Below are positions 34,624-45,593 of a stretch of 64,000 nt of DNA, in pieces (position 1 is the first letter of the stretch; each line of letters starts with the position of its first letter). Made by a program: the position numbers and the translations under genes. The notes beneath the pieces were generated by a model. It had not been told where the DNA came from. It did not search any database and worked only from the letters and a program-made list of their open reading frames with translations. The stretch spans positions 77,021 through 141,020 of the forward strand of contig JAJEKB010020935.1 in assembly GCA_022393335.1 (NCBI GenBank), in the 5' to 3' direction. The DNA is from Macrotrachela quadricornifera. Taxonomy: Eukaryota > Rotifera > Eurotatoria > Philodinida > Philodinidae.

Positions 34624-35754
34624 GTTGACGAATAATAAAATTGAAAAAAATTTTTCAGCTTATATATATAAAACATTGCCTCTTGCGTTTCTTTGACGTT
34701 ATGAAAGAACAAGAAAGAAAATAAAAAGGGGATTGAGCCAGAATTTCACAATATAGTAGGCGTTTGTCATCAATGAGTCATACTTAACCGAAAAGCATGT
34801 ATTAATGTAACAGTAATCATGAGTTGATTTCTTTTTACTTACGTCAATTTTATTTATTCGAGGGTAAGAATTACTCATGACAAATTAAAAAACTTCAATT
34901 ATTATAATATCATATCTATATGATGTTTTTATTAGAATCATTTTTGAATCGGATAATATGATCATTTAGTTTAACTTTTGCTATCGATTTTCTTTTTTTA
35001 ATCAATCGAAAATGTTGATAATAGTCATAAAACCATTGGATTTAACGCTTTAACTGATCATTTTTTACGATATTTATTCATTTTTTTATGTTCTTCATGG
35101 TATTATTATTCGTTGTATTAATGTCACATGAATATGAATAAAATGAAGTAAAAAACAACGAATAATTTTTAATGTTTTTATACAATAATATCTTTATAAT
35201 ATAGGTTCATATATCTTTAATTTCGGTTTTAATACATAATAATAATTAAGAGTATTGAATTCAGATGAAAGTATTATTTCTAATGTCGAAATTAACACTC
35301 AATCATAGCTTCACTGTTGGTTACATTTTTCATAAATAGAATTATCAAATTATATTCGAAGAGCGATGTAATACTTTTATCTCATACGATTTTATTATTA
35401 TAATAAGAGAGAGAAGGATTAAGAGTAGTAGAAAATTTTAGCATTTCTGTTGTTGATACATGCATAGTATTATGTTCCAAACATCTGTTATACATTGAAC
35501 TACTTCTAATATAAATGATATTATGAAGGAATGCAAGTTTTTCCAGCAATAGAAGTGACTTTTTAGACCTCGGATTGTACAAGAACTATGTTTTTTTTTG
35601 CATACGATGAGTTGTTTTCTGTTGTTCTTTTTATATTTAATATATTTCTGAGTATTTCAATTAGGCAAAAAGAACATGTATATTATTTTATTTTATGTTT
35701 TATGAAAAAGAATGTCGGATGTTTGATTTCATTAAGATTTCATTAAAACTAATT
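34624..35754. other. Intergenic, no gene supported
   Basis: AT-rich 5' flank of the ATPase gene with no convincing open frame. Confidence 0.45.
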
Positions 35755-36260
35755 CAGGTAAGAAGGACGAGGATAGGGGCTAAATTTTGGGTAGAGAAGT
35801 AGAGCAGATGGAGAAATAGTTTTGAAATCAGTGATGTGAGATGAGGTGGAAGAGGAAGTATGAGCTATCTTGAGGGTGACAGTAACAGATGCGAGTTGAA
35901 CTGGTACGAATGTATGAGAAGATGAAAATAAGTAGATTGAGGATGGAAGAATGAGACTGCGGAAGAAGTAAAGCGAAAACGATAAGTATAGGATGAGATA
36001 GATAAGAGTGAAAAGCTGTAAGGGTAATGATGAGAGGTTTGAATATAAAGGGTACAAATCAGTGGAAAAGTGATAATAAACGGATTGTAGATAAAAATGT
36101 GAGGTAGAGGAAAGGATTATCATGAAACGGAGGTAAATGTATAGAGGTGGCTTGTGAGGAGAATCGGTGAGAAGTTAAACCGAGTGACTAAATAGGTTTA
36201 GAGTGTAAAAGTAATGTAGAGAGAAGTGTAAAAGTTAAGATGAAATAGTTGAAAATAGGG
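35755..36260. other. Purine-rich strand-asymmetric stretch
   Basis: About 500 bases in which the plus strand is dominated by G and A (GAAGAAG, GAGATGAGG, GTAGAGAGAAG phrases) with few C. The minus strand has a 124-codon Ser/Leu/Tyr-rich frame (35749-36123) that is explained by the pyrimidine bias and is not called as a gene. It differs sharply from its neighbours in composition. Confidence 0.6.
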
Positions 36261-36949
36261 AGTAGGAGGTTACTGTTACTTTACCAAACAATGGTAATTA
36301 GAATTCGTTACCAGCTGCCAGATAACGGTAACTGCCACTCTCTAGTTGAAGGTGAGAGTGAAACAACTGATGTGAGTGTAAGAATGAGATGGTATATATG
36401 TGGGAGAACCGAAAAGTAGATTCAACAACTTTTAAGTTGTTAGATCGAAACCAGAGATGTGTGGTCTGCGAATTTAGCCTTGTGATGCCACGTGGTGACG
36501 GGTGGGTGGAGCAACAAAATTTCTTAAACTACACGGACGAGCAGCGTACGGGTATTACTCAACATACGGACAGATGGATGGGAGATTGAATTTTTCTCAC
36601 CATCTCACGTAGGATCGTCAAAACTAATCAATAGATGTCGTATTGCTACCAATTCAACTTGCCTCAATATGGATTGATCGTTTATCTTCAAGTAATTAAA
36701 AGAAAACTTCATGTACTCTTTGTTCTTTTCATGGTTTCGTCACTCATTGCAGCTCTTTTCACCTACTGGAATAAGAAATTGAATTTTTTTGGTTTTTCTA
36801 AATCATTCTTGAAAATTTCTTCTTGCTTATCAATACCACTGAGAACATAAAGTACAATGCATTAAATATTAATTATTTTTTGAAAAGTTAATTAGAAAAA
36901 TATACACTAGTGGATAATCCGAGAATGTAGACAGCTAAACCATTAGCAT
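36261..36949. other. Intergenic, no gene supported
   Basis: It contains a small imperfect inverted repeat near 36317-36345 (GTTACC ... GGTAAC). No domain found in the 66- and 71-codon frames. Confidence 0.4.
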
Positions 36950-37004
36950 GTTCGACTCAATTTGTTCTACCTGCACGTAAAGATGAAATAATCACAATAT
37001 TATT

Positions 37005-37182
37005 ACCTTATTTTTCAAAATTATCCAAAAGAGTCTTTTGTATTGCTGCTTTATTAGCTTCGGTCGAATGAGCATTCAACTCAGCCAGTGTCATTATATC
37101 TCAAAGAAGAACAAACATTAGCCGATCAACTTTGAATGATATTATATTTATTCAATCCGCTGTTAATCGTTCAAAAAAATAA
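37005..37182 (+). pseudogene. hAT transposase C-terminal remnant
   Basis: The frame ending at the TAA at 37180 reads KRVFCIAALLASVE, stop, AFNSASVIISQRRTNI, STLNDIIFIQSAVN. This matches the hAT C-terminal dimerisation region, normally of the form SSAxSERxFSxAGxxxxxxRxxLxxxxLxxLxFIxxN. One in-frame TGA breaks it and the rest of the transposase is not visible upstream. A fragment only. Confidence 0.7.
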
Positions 37183-37562
37183 ATAAATTTAATCTCACCT
37201 CATAGTTTTTGCTAAAAAATATTTCATGTCTTGTAGAATAAATTAAGTATCAAATTCTTTATGAAGAAAAACTGAACGAGTTGCACAGGGCCGAGCGGAC
37301 GGGGGATGAGCTGAACAAACCCTTGTCCCGCACATAGCTGGTCGAAACATTGGAATGGCAAGTAATCGGAAGGACAAAAATACGAATGGAAAGTCGAAAT
37401 ATGAAAGATCAGACCGACTTCTCGACTTTTACCTCTCTCACAAAGCAGAGTAAACTTTATGGTTTGGATTTTTTTTCTAGAAGTGGCAGCAACTGATTGT
37501 TGTTCTATGTTTCGTCGCCTTTCACGACTGAGCTCAGCGAGACCCAATCGGTCGAAGCGTTA
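37183..37562. other. GC-richer spacer
   Basis: A 107-codon frame (37224-37547, -) exists but shows no domain. The stretch is richer in G and C than its surroundings, perhaps part of a mobile element of unknown type. Confidence 0.35.
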
Positions 37563-37650
37563 CTTGTGATATATTTTATTTCTTTTTTTTATTTAATATA
37601 TTAAGTAAATGAAAATCGATAAAATAGAAATGTGAATGTCTGAGAGTATT
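37563..37650. repeat. Dispersed block shared with 33194-33264, copy 2
   Basis: The same ordered phrases as copy 1, with an insertion of about 12 T-rich bases after CTTGTGATAT. It lies about 110 bp beyond the stop of the alanine racemase gene, again in the 3' flank of a minus-strand gene. Confidence 0.75.
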
Positions 37651-37756
37651 TCTGTAGAACAAGTTATACTATTTTCTAGCCATGTTCAAGAGTATGTTTG
37701 TATTAAAATGATTATAACAATCTAAAGGAAACAATGAATTTTATTAAAGTAAATTT

Positions 37757-38944
37757 TTAATTTGTATCATTCTCTTCTACATAAATTCGTTTGATTCGTT
37801 CACTAAAACCCAAAAGAAATTCATAAGATATCATTCCACACCATTTAGCCATTTCTTCCACCGGTAAATGTTCACCAAAGATCTCAACTTGATCATTCAC
37901 TTGAACTTGTCCATCGACATCGGTCAAATCAATCATTGTCATATCCATAGTAAGATTAAGGATAGGTACTCGCTGTCCATATATCCATACTCGCCCTTCA
38001 CCACTGTTTAAACGACGCCGAAGACCATCTGCATAGCCGATACGTAGGACACCGATCAGCGATGAACGCTTCAATTGATATTGAGTATAACCGACACTTT
38101 CATTTGCACAATAATATGTAAGCTGAATAATTGGAGCAAAAAGTGAAACAACAGGTTTCTGAAATTTTAACTTCGGTTCTACAGTCCAAACACCATACAT
38201 ACCGAGTCCAAGTCGAACCATATCAAAATGTGTGTCAGGATAACGAATGATACCACCTGAATTACATAAATGTTTGAATATTGAATATCCAAGAGCTTTT
38301 TCGATATGTTGTGCATGAGAAATAAATAAATCAGCTTGATGTTGTGAATTCGCATCGAATTCAGTGTAATAACTTCCAGAGAAATGACTATAAATCGATT
38401 TGACATGAATACGATGCGAATTAGCAATAAGTTTATTAATAATGAGGGGAATTTCATCAAGATTAAAGCCGAGACGATGTAAGCCAGTATCCAATTTTAA
38501 ATGAATATGTGGAAATGACTTTGAATTCTCTTTATTAAAAGAAAAAAATGAAAAACTTTTGAAATAAATGATTGTCTTACCGTCAGTTTTATCGAGAAAT
38601 TCGATCAATTTATCAAATAAATGCATTGAATAAATTACAGGTTCAAGAGAAAACTGACGACATATGTCAAATTCTGTATCAGTAACGATCATAATCATAA
38701 TTGGTAGAGAAATATTACCCAAACGACGTAGGTCTACACCTTCACTAACATAAGCTACTCCTAAATAATCAGCCAAATCTGTCCTCTCTATCCATTGAGC
38801 TATTGGTATAGGACCCGTACCATATGCAAAGGCTTTGACCATTATCATAAGTTTTGTATCCGGTTTAAGATATTGATAGAATTGATCACGATTATGTTTC
38901 AAAGCTGTGAGGTTGATCTTCATTATACTCGATGTATGTGTCAT
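37757..38944 (-). CDS. alr: Alanine racemase (PLP-dependent, bacterial type)
   Basis: The frame is open for 395 codons. It interconverts L- and D-alanine with pyridoxal phosphate. VKAFAYGTG holds the PLP lysine (K37). HLKLDTGLHRLGF, VKSIYSHFSGSY, LCNSGGIIRYPDTHFDMVRLG and IGYADGLRRRL follow in the order seen in bacterial Alr. The C-terminal domain has MDMTMIDLTDVDG and ISYEFLLGFSERIKRIY. The frame contains an odd Phe/Ser-rich insert just before HIHLKLDTG. It is bounded by GTAAGA (from 38580) and TAAAG (to 38530) and is exactly 51 bp. If spliced, the protein is 378 residues, normal for the family, and reads FLDKTDENSKSFPHIHLKL. I infer a real intron, giving exons 38582-38944 plus the base at 38581, and 37757-38529. 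Bacterial origin with intron gain is likely; racemase genes of this kind have been reported in bdelloids. Confidence 0.93.
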   Translation of the reverse strand: MTHTSSIMKINLTALKHNRDQFYQYLKPDTKLMIMVKAFAYGTGPIPIAQWIERTDLADYLGVAYVSEGVDLRRLGNISLPIMIMIVTDTEFDICRQFSLEPVIYSMHLFDKLIEFLDKTDGKTIIYFKSFSFFSFNKENSKSFPHIHLKLDTGLHRLGFNLDEIPLIINKLIANSHRIHVKSIYSHFSGSYYTEFDANSQHQADLFISHAQHIEKALGYSIFKHLCNSGGIIRYPDTHFDMVRLGLGMYGVWTVEPKLKFQKPVVSLFAPIIQLTYYCANESVGYTQYQLKRSSLIGVLRIGYADGLRRRLNSGEGRVWIYGQRVPILNLTMDMTMIDLTDVDGQVQVNDQVEIFGEHLPVEEMAKWCGMISYEFLLGFSERIKRIYVEENDTN

Positions 38945-40416
38945 ACTTAATGGGATTTTTCAACTAAAAAATCTATCACTCATAAACAAATGCAAAGACA
39001 TTTATACTTGTTTTCTTCGCACTAGACGAAAAGGGCAAAATAATAATATCAGTTATATTGCATAAAAGATCATCAAGATAATAAATAACATGGCATGAAA
39101 TGATTTTATTTCAATTTTCATTTATTAGATTGATACAAAACATACATAACGATTATTATCTGATCATTTTGTTGATTCTTTTGTGCTGTTGCATAATTCA
39201 ATGTATTCTATTGATTTCTAGAAGAACTATCCAATCTTCAACTAATCTGAAGAAGACTTACTTAGCTGTCAGTTACTAGAAAAAATAGACTACATGAATA
39301 TAATAGATATAATGAAACAACATGTCGAGTACGGGCAGAATTGAATGATTTGTGATAAAATCTTACTCGGTTTCTAACTTTTAATGGGCAAATTCTGTTC
39401 AAAGTACAATCAACATCTATATTATATTGATAGAAAATTTATTTGTGAATATGAAGTCTTAGTGAATGTAGATGTAATGTGAGGTACAATAATGAATAGA
39501 ATGAGGGAAAGGCAAATTATGTCTGTGGCTAAAAATTTTTAGAAATAAAGACTTATTTTACAACTAGTACTAGGTAATGTTCTTACGGACTCTATCATTA
39601 TTTCGTTGTGTAGTATTTATTATAAAATAAAAACACTACTTCATAGACAGTTGACTTTCGAAAAATTTGAAATTTTTTCTGTGGATGTTATACAAAATCT
39701 GAGAAAGAAATTTTTAATGCTATGAGGAGCGTTAACAACTAATTTTAAAATACTTTTCAAAACTTTGATATTCACATGCACAACAAAAGTTTGATATTAG
39801 AAAAGATGCGGTCGTCTAATGTCATGAAATCCTTAAAACTGATATACATGCGGTCTGATGCATGTGACACTGGATCGAACCAGCTGATATATTGGCTTAA
39901 TTGTTCTACTGATCTACTTCATTTTCTCGAACTTATTATAGCAGCTATTTTTATGAAAAAAATTGCATACAATATTATAACGAGATTATTAGTATTATGA
40001 AAAACATTTGAAAAAATATCCCGGATAAATAATGAATTACACTGCATATATATGTAGATAAATGTATTAATTGAATTGAGTGATATTCAACTTCTTCACA
40101 ATTTTGTCATGTTCGCAAGATGCTCATACAAGAGGAAAAAAAGCCAAGCGCCATGGCTGTATTAGAGTACGAATCCATCTGCATCCATTACAACTCGTTA
40201 TAGTCTACTAAAATTTATTAAGATCTGAATTCTAGTGGAATTTTACTAGATGGTAAGAACCATGAAACTTATCATGAACTGCTAGAATTCGTTTGATTCT
40301 ATCAAGGTTCGGTTTTTTTTGCTCATGGAAAAGAGATCAGAATAAGAATACGAATTTTTGAAGATATTTTGCAAGAAAATCTGACAATACAATAATTCAT
40401 CATATTTTAATATTAA
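38945..40416. other. Intergenic, no gene supported
   Basis: AT-rich. A 74-codon frame at 39776-40000 shows no domain. Nothing else recognised. Confidence 0.45.
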
Positions 40417-41257
40417 TTATACTTTCAAAGCAATGTTTGGCTTTTGTTGATTAGAGATTTTCAGTTCGAATTTATCTTCTCCATGGTATCGTTTTGTTTG
40501 CACAAACCATTTTCCTTCGAATTGATTAGTCATTGGATTCCAATACAATTGAATTGTTACAGTATGTCCTAAGTTTTGTGCTAAATCACCTGTGCCTGCC
40601 CTATATACTTTAGTGAGACCTAGACGTTGTGTCTTTGTTGAATAAAGTCCAGTGATTTTAAATGAGCCTACATCGTCATATCCTGTTCCACTGACTTCAC
40701 CTGCATCAAACTTAAGTGTTAATCGATGCGGACCATGCCATTTTCTGTATTGATAGTATCGACTGGACCATCCACCGGACTGGAAGATCAAATTACTATC
40801 TGTTTCAAGCATTTTATCGTGAGCAACAATCTTAATGAAGGTTGTATTAGTACGTAAGGGTCTACCTGCGCAATACCGTCGAATGACAACACAACCAAAT
40901 ATTGCCGCACATAGAGCGGCAATTATACCGAATATAAGACCAACAACAAGTCCATCATATTTGCAGTTCTTAGTTAAGCATCCTCCACCGCTACCATCAC
41001 CACCTATAGAAAAAAAGCAAATTTACATAAGGTAATAATTTCTTTAAATGTTATTTTTGACTGTTTCATAGTATTAACAACTATTTTTTCAACTCTTAAT
41101 TTACTTTCTTCTTTTTCTTACCCGGTATCCAACCGCCTCCTCCTCCACCACCACCTCCACCGCCGCCACCGCCACCACCACCACCACCTTGACTATCCAC
41201 TACAATAATTGTAACAATAGTAAGTGTAAGAATTTCGATAATTAATCTCGATGTCAT
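40417..41257 (-). CDS. Glycine-run single-pass membrane protein, two exons
   Basis: Exons are 41122-41257 and 40417-41003, joined across a 118-bp GT-AG intron (phase 1), giving 240 residues. A signal peptide (residues 1-23) is followed by 19 consecutive glycines (24-42), WIPGG, a Gly/Ser/Cys linker, and a membrane segment (about 63-86, GLVVGLIFGIIAALCAAIF) ending in RR. The cytoplasmic part (about 110-235) is a compact domain with evenly spaced Gly and aromatic residues: KWHGPHRLTLKFDAGEVSG, GYDDVGSFKITGLYS, NQFEGKWFVQTKRYHGEDKF. This looks like an all-beta barrel, but I cannot name the family. Cysteines at 54 and 59 flank the outer face of the membrane segment. The poly-Gly run is encoded by mixed GGT, GGA and GGC codons. 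Confidence 0.75.
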
Positions 41258-42062
41258 AGCCAAAGTTTTAGATGTGAATTATGAAAAAGAAGCTACTTAT
41301 AATTAATATTACAATCGAGCAAATTCAAGAAATAAATGATACATGTTGGGTTGATTCTCGTTGTTTTTATACCTTTCTCTTATCAACATGAATCAGGTAT
41401 TATCTGTTTATGCTGTCATCACCTGTTATCTGCATGTCTTGTGATTCTCAAATATGATGAAAACTCTTTTTTTTTTATCAAGATGTTCACACAAAGCATA
41501 TCATTCTTCTCTTAAAATATTTATTCTTGACTCATTTGTAAGCTTTGAGTACAAACAAACGAAATATGATAGTTTAAAATATTATTAGAAAAAAAGATTC
41601 TCCTTAGAGAAAAAATTTTAAATTCTAACAAATGTTTGTACACCATTAGTTTTCTTAACAAGTGTTTTCTATTACTGTTATAATTACTACATTATCTTGC
41701 AAAAATAAATAACCTTACGAACTATAGACCTAATTCAAAGATTTTGTCCAACCTTTTAGTATTTGCCACTTTGCACTAACACCTTTCAGAACTTAATTAT
41801 AGAAAGTTTTTTTCGGACTTTATCAAGATTTTGATATGTATATACCTTAGTTAGATACGATAGAAACAATGAAGACAGGAACAAAATGTGAGCAAGGTAA
41901 TTGATAGTGAAGATAGAGAATATTGCTTACAATAAAGACTGACTCTTCCGAACTATATTTCTCGTTCAATACAGTTGGTATATATTATATATTATTATGT
42001 CATGTTAGCGTCAACAAATGTTATTTTATGACGCTCACTTATGTCCAGTATATATACACATA
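41258..42062. other. Intergenic, no gene supported
   Basis: 5' flank of the glycine-run gene; AT-rich. It ends at the TA (42061-42062) that flanks the second mariner. Confidence 0.45.
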
Positions 42063-43221
42063 TACGGTGTGTTCAAAAAGTTCCCGGACTGGTTTTATTA
42101 AAAATCAACAAAACACGTTACAATTATTCATGTATCTGCTCTTTCTCGAAGTATCATCCCTCTACTGAAATACACCTTTGTCAACGTTCTGTAAGTTTTT
42201 GTACGGCTGCTGTGACGTCATCTTTAAGCACACTGTTCAACCACTGATGCATTGCTGAATCTAATGAACTTCGATCATTGTAGTGTCTTCTTCTGAAGTG
42301 ATCTTTTAAAATAGGAAACAGAAAATAATCATCGGGGGCCAGATCTGCAGAATAAGGGGGTGACGAAGCAATTCATATTTTAATTCATGAATAGTAGAAA
42401 AAACAAGATGTGACGTGTGTGCCGGTGCATTATCATGTTGAAGGATAACACCAGTTGAAATTAAACCTATCTTTTCTTGCTCGAGTTTTGTTATTGGTGG
42501 TGAATCAGCTCGTTTCAATTGTTTTGATTCAGGTTGATAATAATACATCCACGACTCACCACCAGTTATAATTCGAAAAAGAAAGTCGTTGCCTTCAACT
42601 CAATAGCGAGCCAAAAGTTCTTCACACGCTTGAACACGTTCATGCCTTTGATTAGGTGTTAGTAAATGTGGCACCGATTTTGAACAAACTTTAGTCATAT
42701 GTAATTGATCATGTAAAATATTATATACCGTGCCAGTTGAAATGCTTAAGATGTCTGCTATTTGCTGAATGGTAATTCGACAGTCTTCAATGATTAAGTT
42801 TTCAACAGCTTTAATAGTTTGATCATCTGTTGCAGTAATTGGTCGTCCACTTCTAGGACTATTCTCAATATCTAATTTCCCATCTTTAAAACGACGAACT
42901 TATTCGAAAACTGTTGTACGCGATGGAGCATGGTCACCATAAACTTCTACCATATGTTCGTAAATATTGGATGAAGATTGACCTTCCATAACAAGAAACT
43001 TTACAACTGAGCGATGCTCAAGCTTGTGATTTTCCATCAGTGTATAAAGGGTGATCTAACAAAAATCATTATATTCATGAATAGGTATTTTATTAGTTAA
43101 CAGCTATAATATCTATAGATGGAGCATTGTTACAGCTACACACAGACTAAAATCTAAGTACAATAACGCTTCTCATTGTGCCGTAATAAAACCAGTCCGG
43201 GAACTCTTTGAACGCACCGTG
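42063..43221 (-). mobile_element. Mariner-like transposon with 38-bp TIRs, degenerate
   Basis: This 1159-bp element has inverted repeats that agree at all but about three of 38 positions (left CGGTGTGTTCAAAAAGTTCC, right reverse complement CGGTGCGTTCAAAGAGTTCC, both continuing CGGACTGGTTTTATTA). TA lies outside both ends (42061-42062 and 43222-43223). The transposase is on the minus strand. It is a different lineage from the element at 3821, as shown by both the TIRs and the protein. Confidence 0.92.
42160..43036 (-). pseudogene. Mariner transposase, inactivated (second lineage)
   Basis: It starts MENHKLEHRSVVKFLVMEGQ near 43036 and has SPRSGRPITATDDQTIK and ITIQQIADILSISTGTVYNI in the DNA-binding part. 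After RIITGGESWMYYYQPE the protein jumps to a segment just before LQHDNAPAHTSH, so a central block of several dozen residues is missing. The first catalytic Asp position reads GGES instead of GDES. A +1 frameshift near 42365 separates HELKYELLRH from YSADLAPDDYF, the last catalytic motif. In-frame stops lie near 42900 and 42600. Not functional. Confidence 0.85.
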
Positions 43222-45593
43222 TAGATGAGCAGATAAAAGAACTCATTGTGATTATGATGCTACTCCCTAGCAAACTTTCTAGGGACTTCTCTTCACTCCC
43301 TTGAAAATACCTAGGGATTTCCCTAAACTTCCTTGCAAATCCTCGGTGAATCCCTGTCGTAATTTCCGGTGAGTTTTTATAGGGACTCTTCCAGGATTTC
43401 GTTGATGAGCCTCGACTAAGGGTCTCCATATTTAAAAAAAACAAATAAATTAGCGACATCATTTTGTTTGATATAACTTATTTCTATTTGATTACAGAAT
43501 AAAAGATTCATTGCTTATTGTTAGATAAAATAGCTCTTCTATTGTTAAAATTCATTCGGTATATTCTCATCTGATCTATTTGGTAATTACATAATAAATT
43601 GTGATAATATCTCATGCTACTAACAAACATAAATCTTATTCGGAAAGGAAGCTTCATGAAAATTGTGAAAATTTAACTAATATTGAACATCATGATCTAA
43701 ATGTAGATGGATCATTTGATATTCATTTCAAAGACAATCATCAAAAACCATTAACAAATGATATTGAAGGTTGATTAAAAAATTGACATCAGACTAATGT
43801 AATTGTTTATACTTCTATTTTCTTCTTGATATATTTTTTTCTGAAGTTATTTCATTCAATTTAAGCAATTTTCTCATATATGTATCCCTTTTACTATTGA
43901 TTATTAAGTTGGTTGTCAAAAAAAAATGGTTGTTTCTATTAATATTATAGTCAAGATAATTAGTATGCAGGTTTCTCTTGAAAATCAATTCGAAAAATTG
44001 TTATTGATTTTTAGTATTTAACATCCAAACTATAGATAAAACAACCAGAGATTTTCTATTATCACTATCAATATAGATCTAAATGAGTAAATTGCCGGTA
44101 GCAACAATATAATAAGATACCTCTGTGGCATTTGACTGCTAGCACAAATATTATCAATCAAAATGCATATATTTTCTTCAACAATTTCAGTTACATCCAT
44201 AGTATACATCGCAGCCTTTTGCATTATATTCCTGATTTTGTGAACCGTTAATTCTTTTGAAGATATCAGGAATAACTTATACGACACCACAACAACGTAA
44301 AAAACAGAACAATGATAATGGTGGTTTAAAAGAAAACTTTTGTATTTCTTTTCTTATCAATGATCGGTGACGAAAAAATATGCTCCTTTTAACAAGACGA
44401 AGAACAATTAATATTGACCTTGCTATAAGCAAATCTGTTTCTTTTCGACATTTTGATCATTATCATCATCATCATCAACGAAACGCTTTTATCGGAGATT
44501 AATATGTAGAAAGCAGAATTTTACGAACAATTATTGTTCTCAAATACAATGTTACTTTAATTACTAAGGAGATACTTACACAGCTTTAACCTTCTTTATG
44601 GTATTTATCAATATCACTGAGTTCGAATATTCATACGTATTAAAACTATTTCAATCTCTATTGTATTCATGTCAACCTTTTCAACATATTATAAATATTT
44701 TTTTTCAATCTGTAATCATCATTTGTTTTGAAAATTTCTTAAGTTATAACATTGTTTAACAACCATCAATTTTTAATTAAAATCTCTATTTACATCCAAT
44801 ATTATCTCTAATAATAAGTTATATATGTATTCAACCAACATTACTTTTTAATATAAAATTTGTGTATACATTCCATACCATCTTTGATAGCAAATTATAT
44901 ATGTTTTTCAATAATCATTACTTTTTAAGACAAAATTTGAACTTGGGCACATTATCTGCATTTATCTCTTGGAGAATATTTTAATTTATGCTTATTCAAT
45001 AACGTATATACATACACTGAAGTTAAAATTTTGTAAGTATCATAAGACTTTTTTGATTACCTATTGATCTTTCTCATTATCAAAATAAGAACTGATCGTC
45101 CTAGTTGTTCGTGATATTGTTACAAATAAATACATCAATTTTTTCTTGTTTTACCGATATTTGTCTGCCTCAGTCGATAATTTTTTAACACTTTCTGTCT
45201 TTTTCTCTTTTGTCATTCCATACAGTATATACATTTCATAATCATTTTTTTCCACTTTAATCGTTTTATTTATACACTAACATTTATCTGTATTTCTATA
45301 AACGAGCAAAATATCTAAAAAAATTAAAAGGAATAGAAAAAAACTTATCATTTTAAGAATAATTTTTTCAATGAAAAATGACATTACAAGTCTTCTTTAT
45401 TCTCTTACTTCAATTGAAATGACGAGTACTCTTCAATAACTTAATGTTAAAATAAATATGTTCGTTCCCTATCGTATACATTGACATCATACATATATTA
45501 AATCATATTTTTCAAACAGAATTTTTGCCAATGTGAAATGATAATATAGGCGGAAAGTCTTTTGAAGAATTAGAGAAACAAATAAAACATTAA
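43222..45593. other. Intergenic, no gene firmly supported
   Basis: At 43240-43420 short phrases such as CTAGGGACTT, CCTAGGGATTT and CGGTGAATCCCTG recur, an eroded short-period repeat. A plus-strand stretch around 43610-43773 (ENLTNIEHHDLNVDGSFDI) looks mildly coding but ends at a stop and has no domain. An 86-codon minus-strand frame at 44030-44290 is equally unsupported. The rest is AT-rich. Confidence 0.4.

Noticed and set aside
35749..36123. 124-codon Ser/Leu/Tyr-rich minus-strand frame
   Set aside because: Explained by the purine/pyrimidine bias of the region rather than by protein constraint.
37224..37547. 107-codon minus-strand frame in a GC-richer patch
   Set aside because: No domain; the composition suggests a mobile-element piece rather than a host gene.
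38530..38580. Reading the Phe/Ser-rich 17-residue insert as a genuine part of alanine racemase
   Set aside because: Its edges are GT-AG, the length is intron-like and the family has no such insert; splicing is the better explanation, though transcripts should decide.
44030..44290. 86-codon minus-strand frame
   Set aside because: It has a hydrophobic tail but no domain, and splice sites could not link it to anything.
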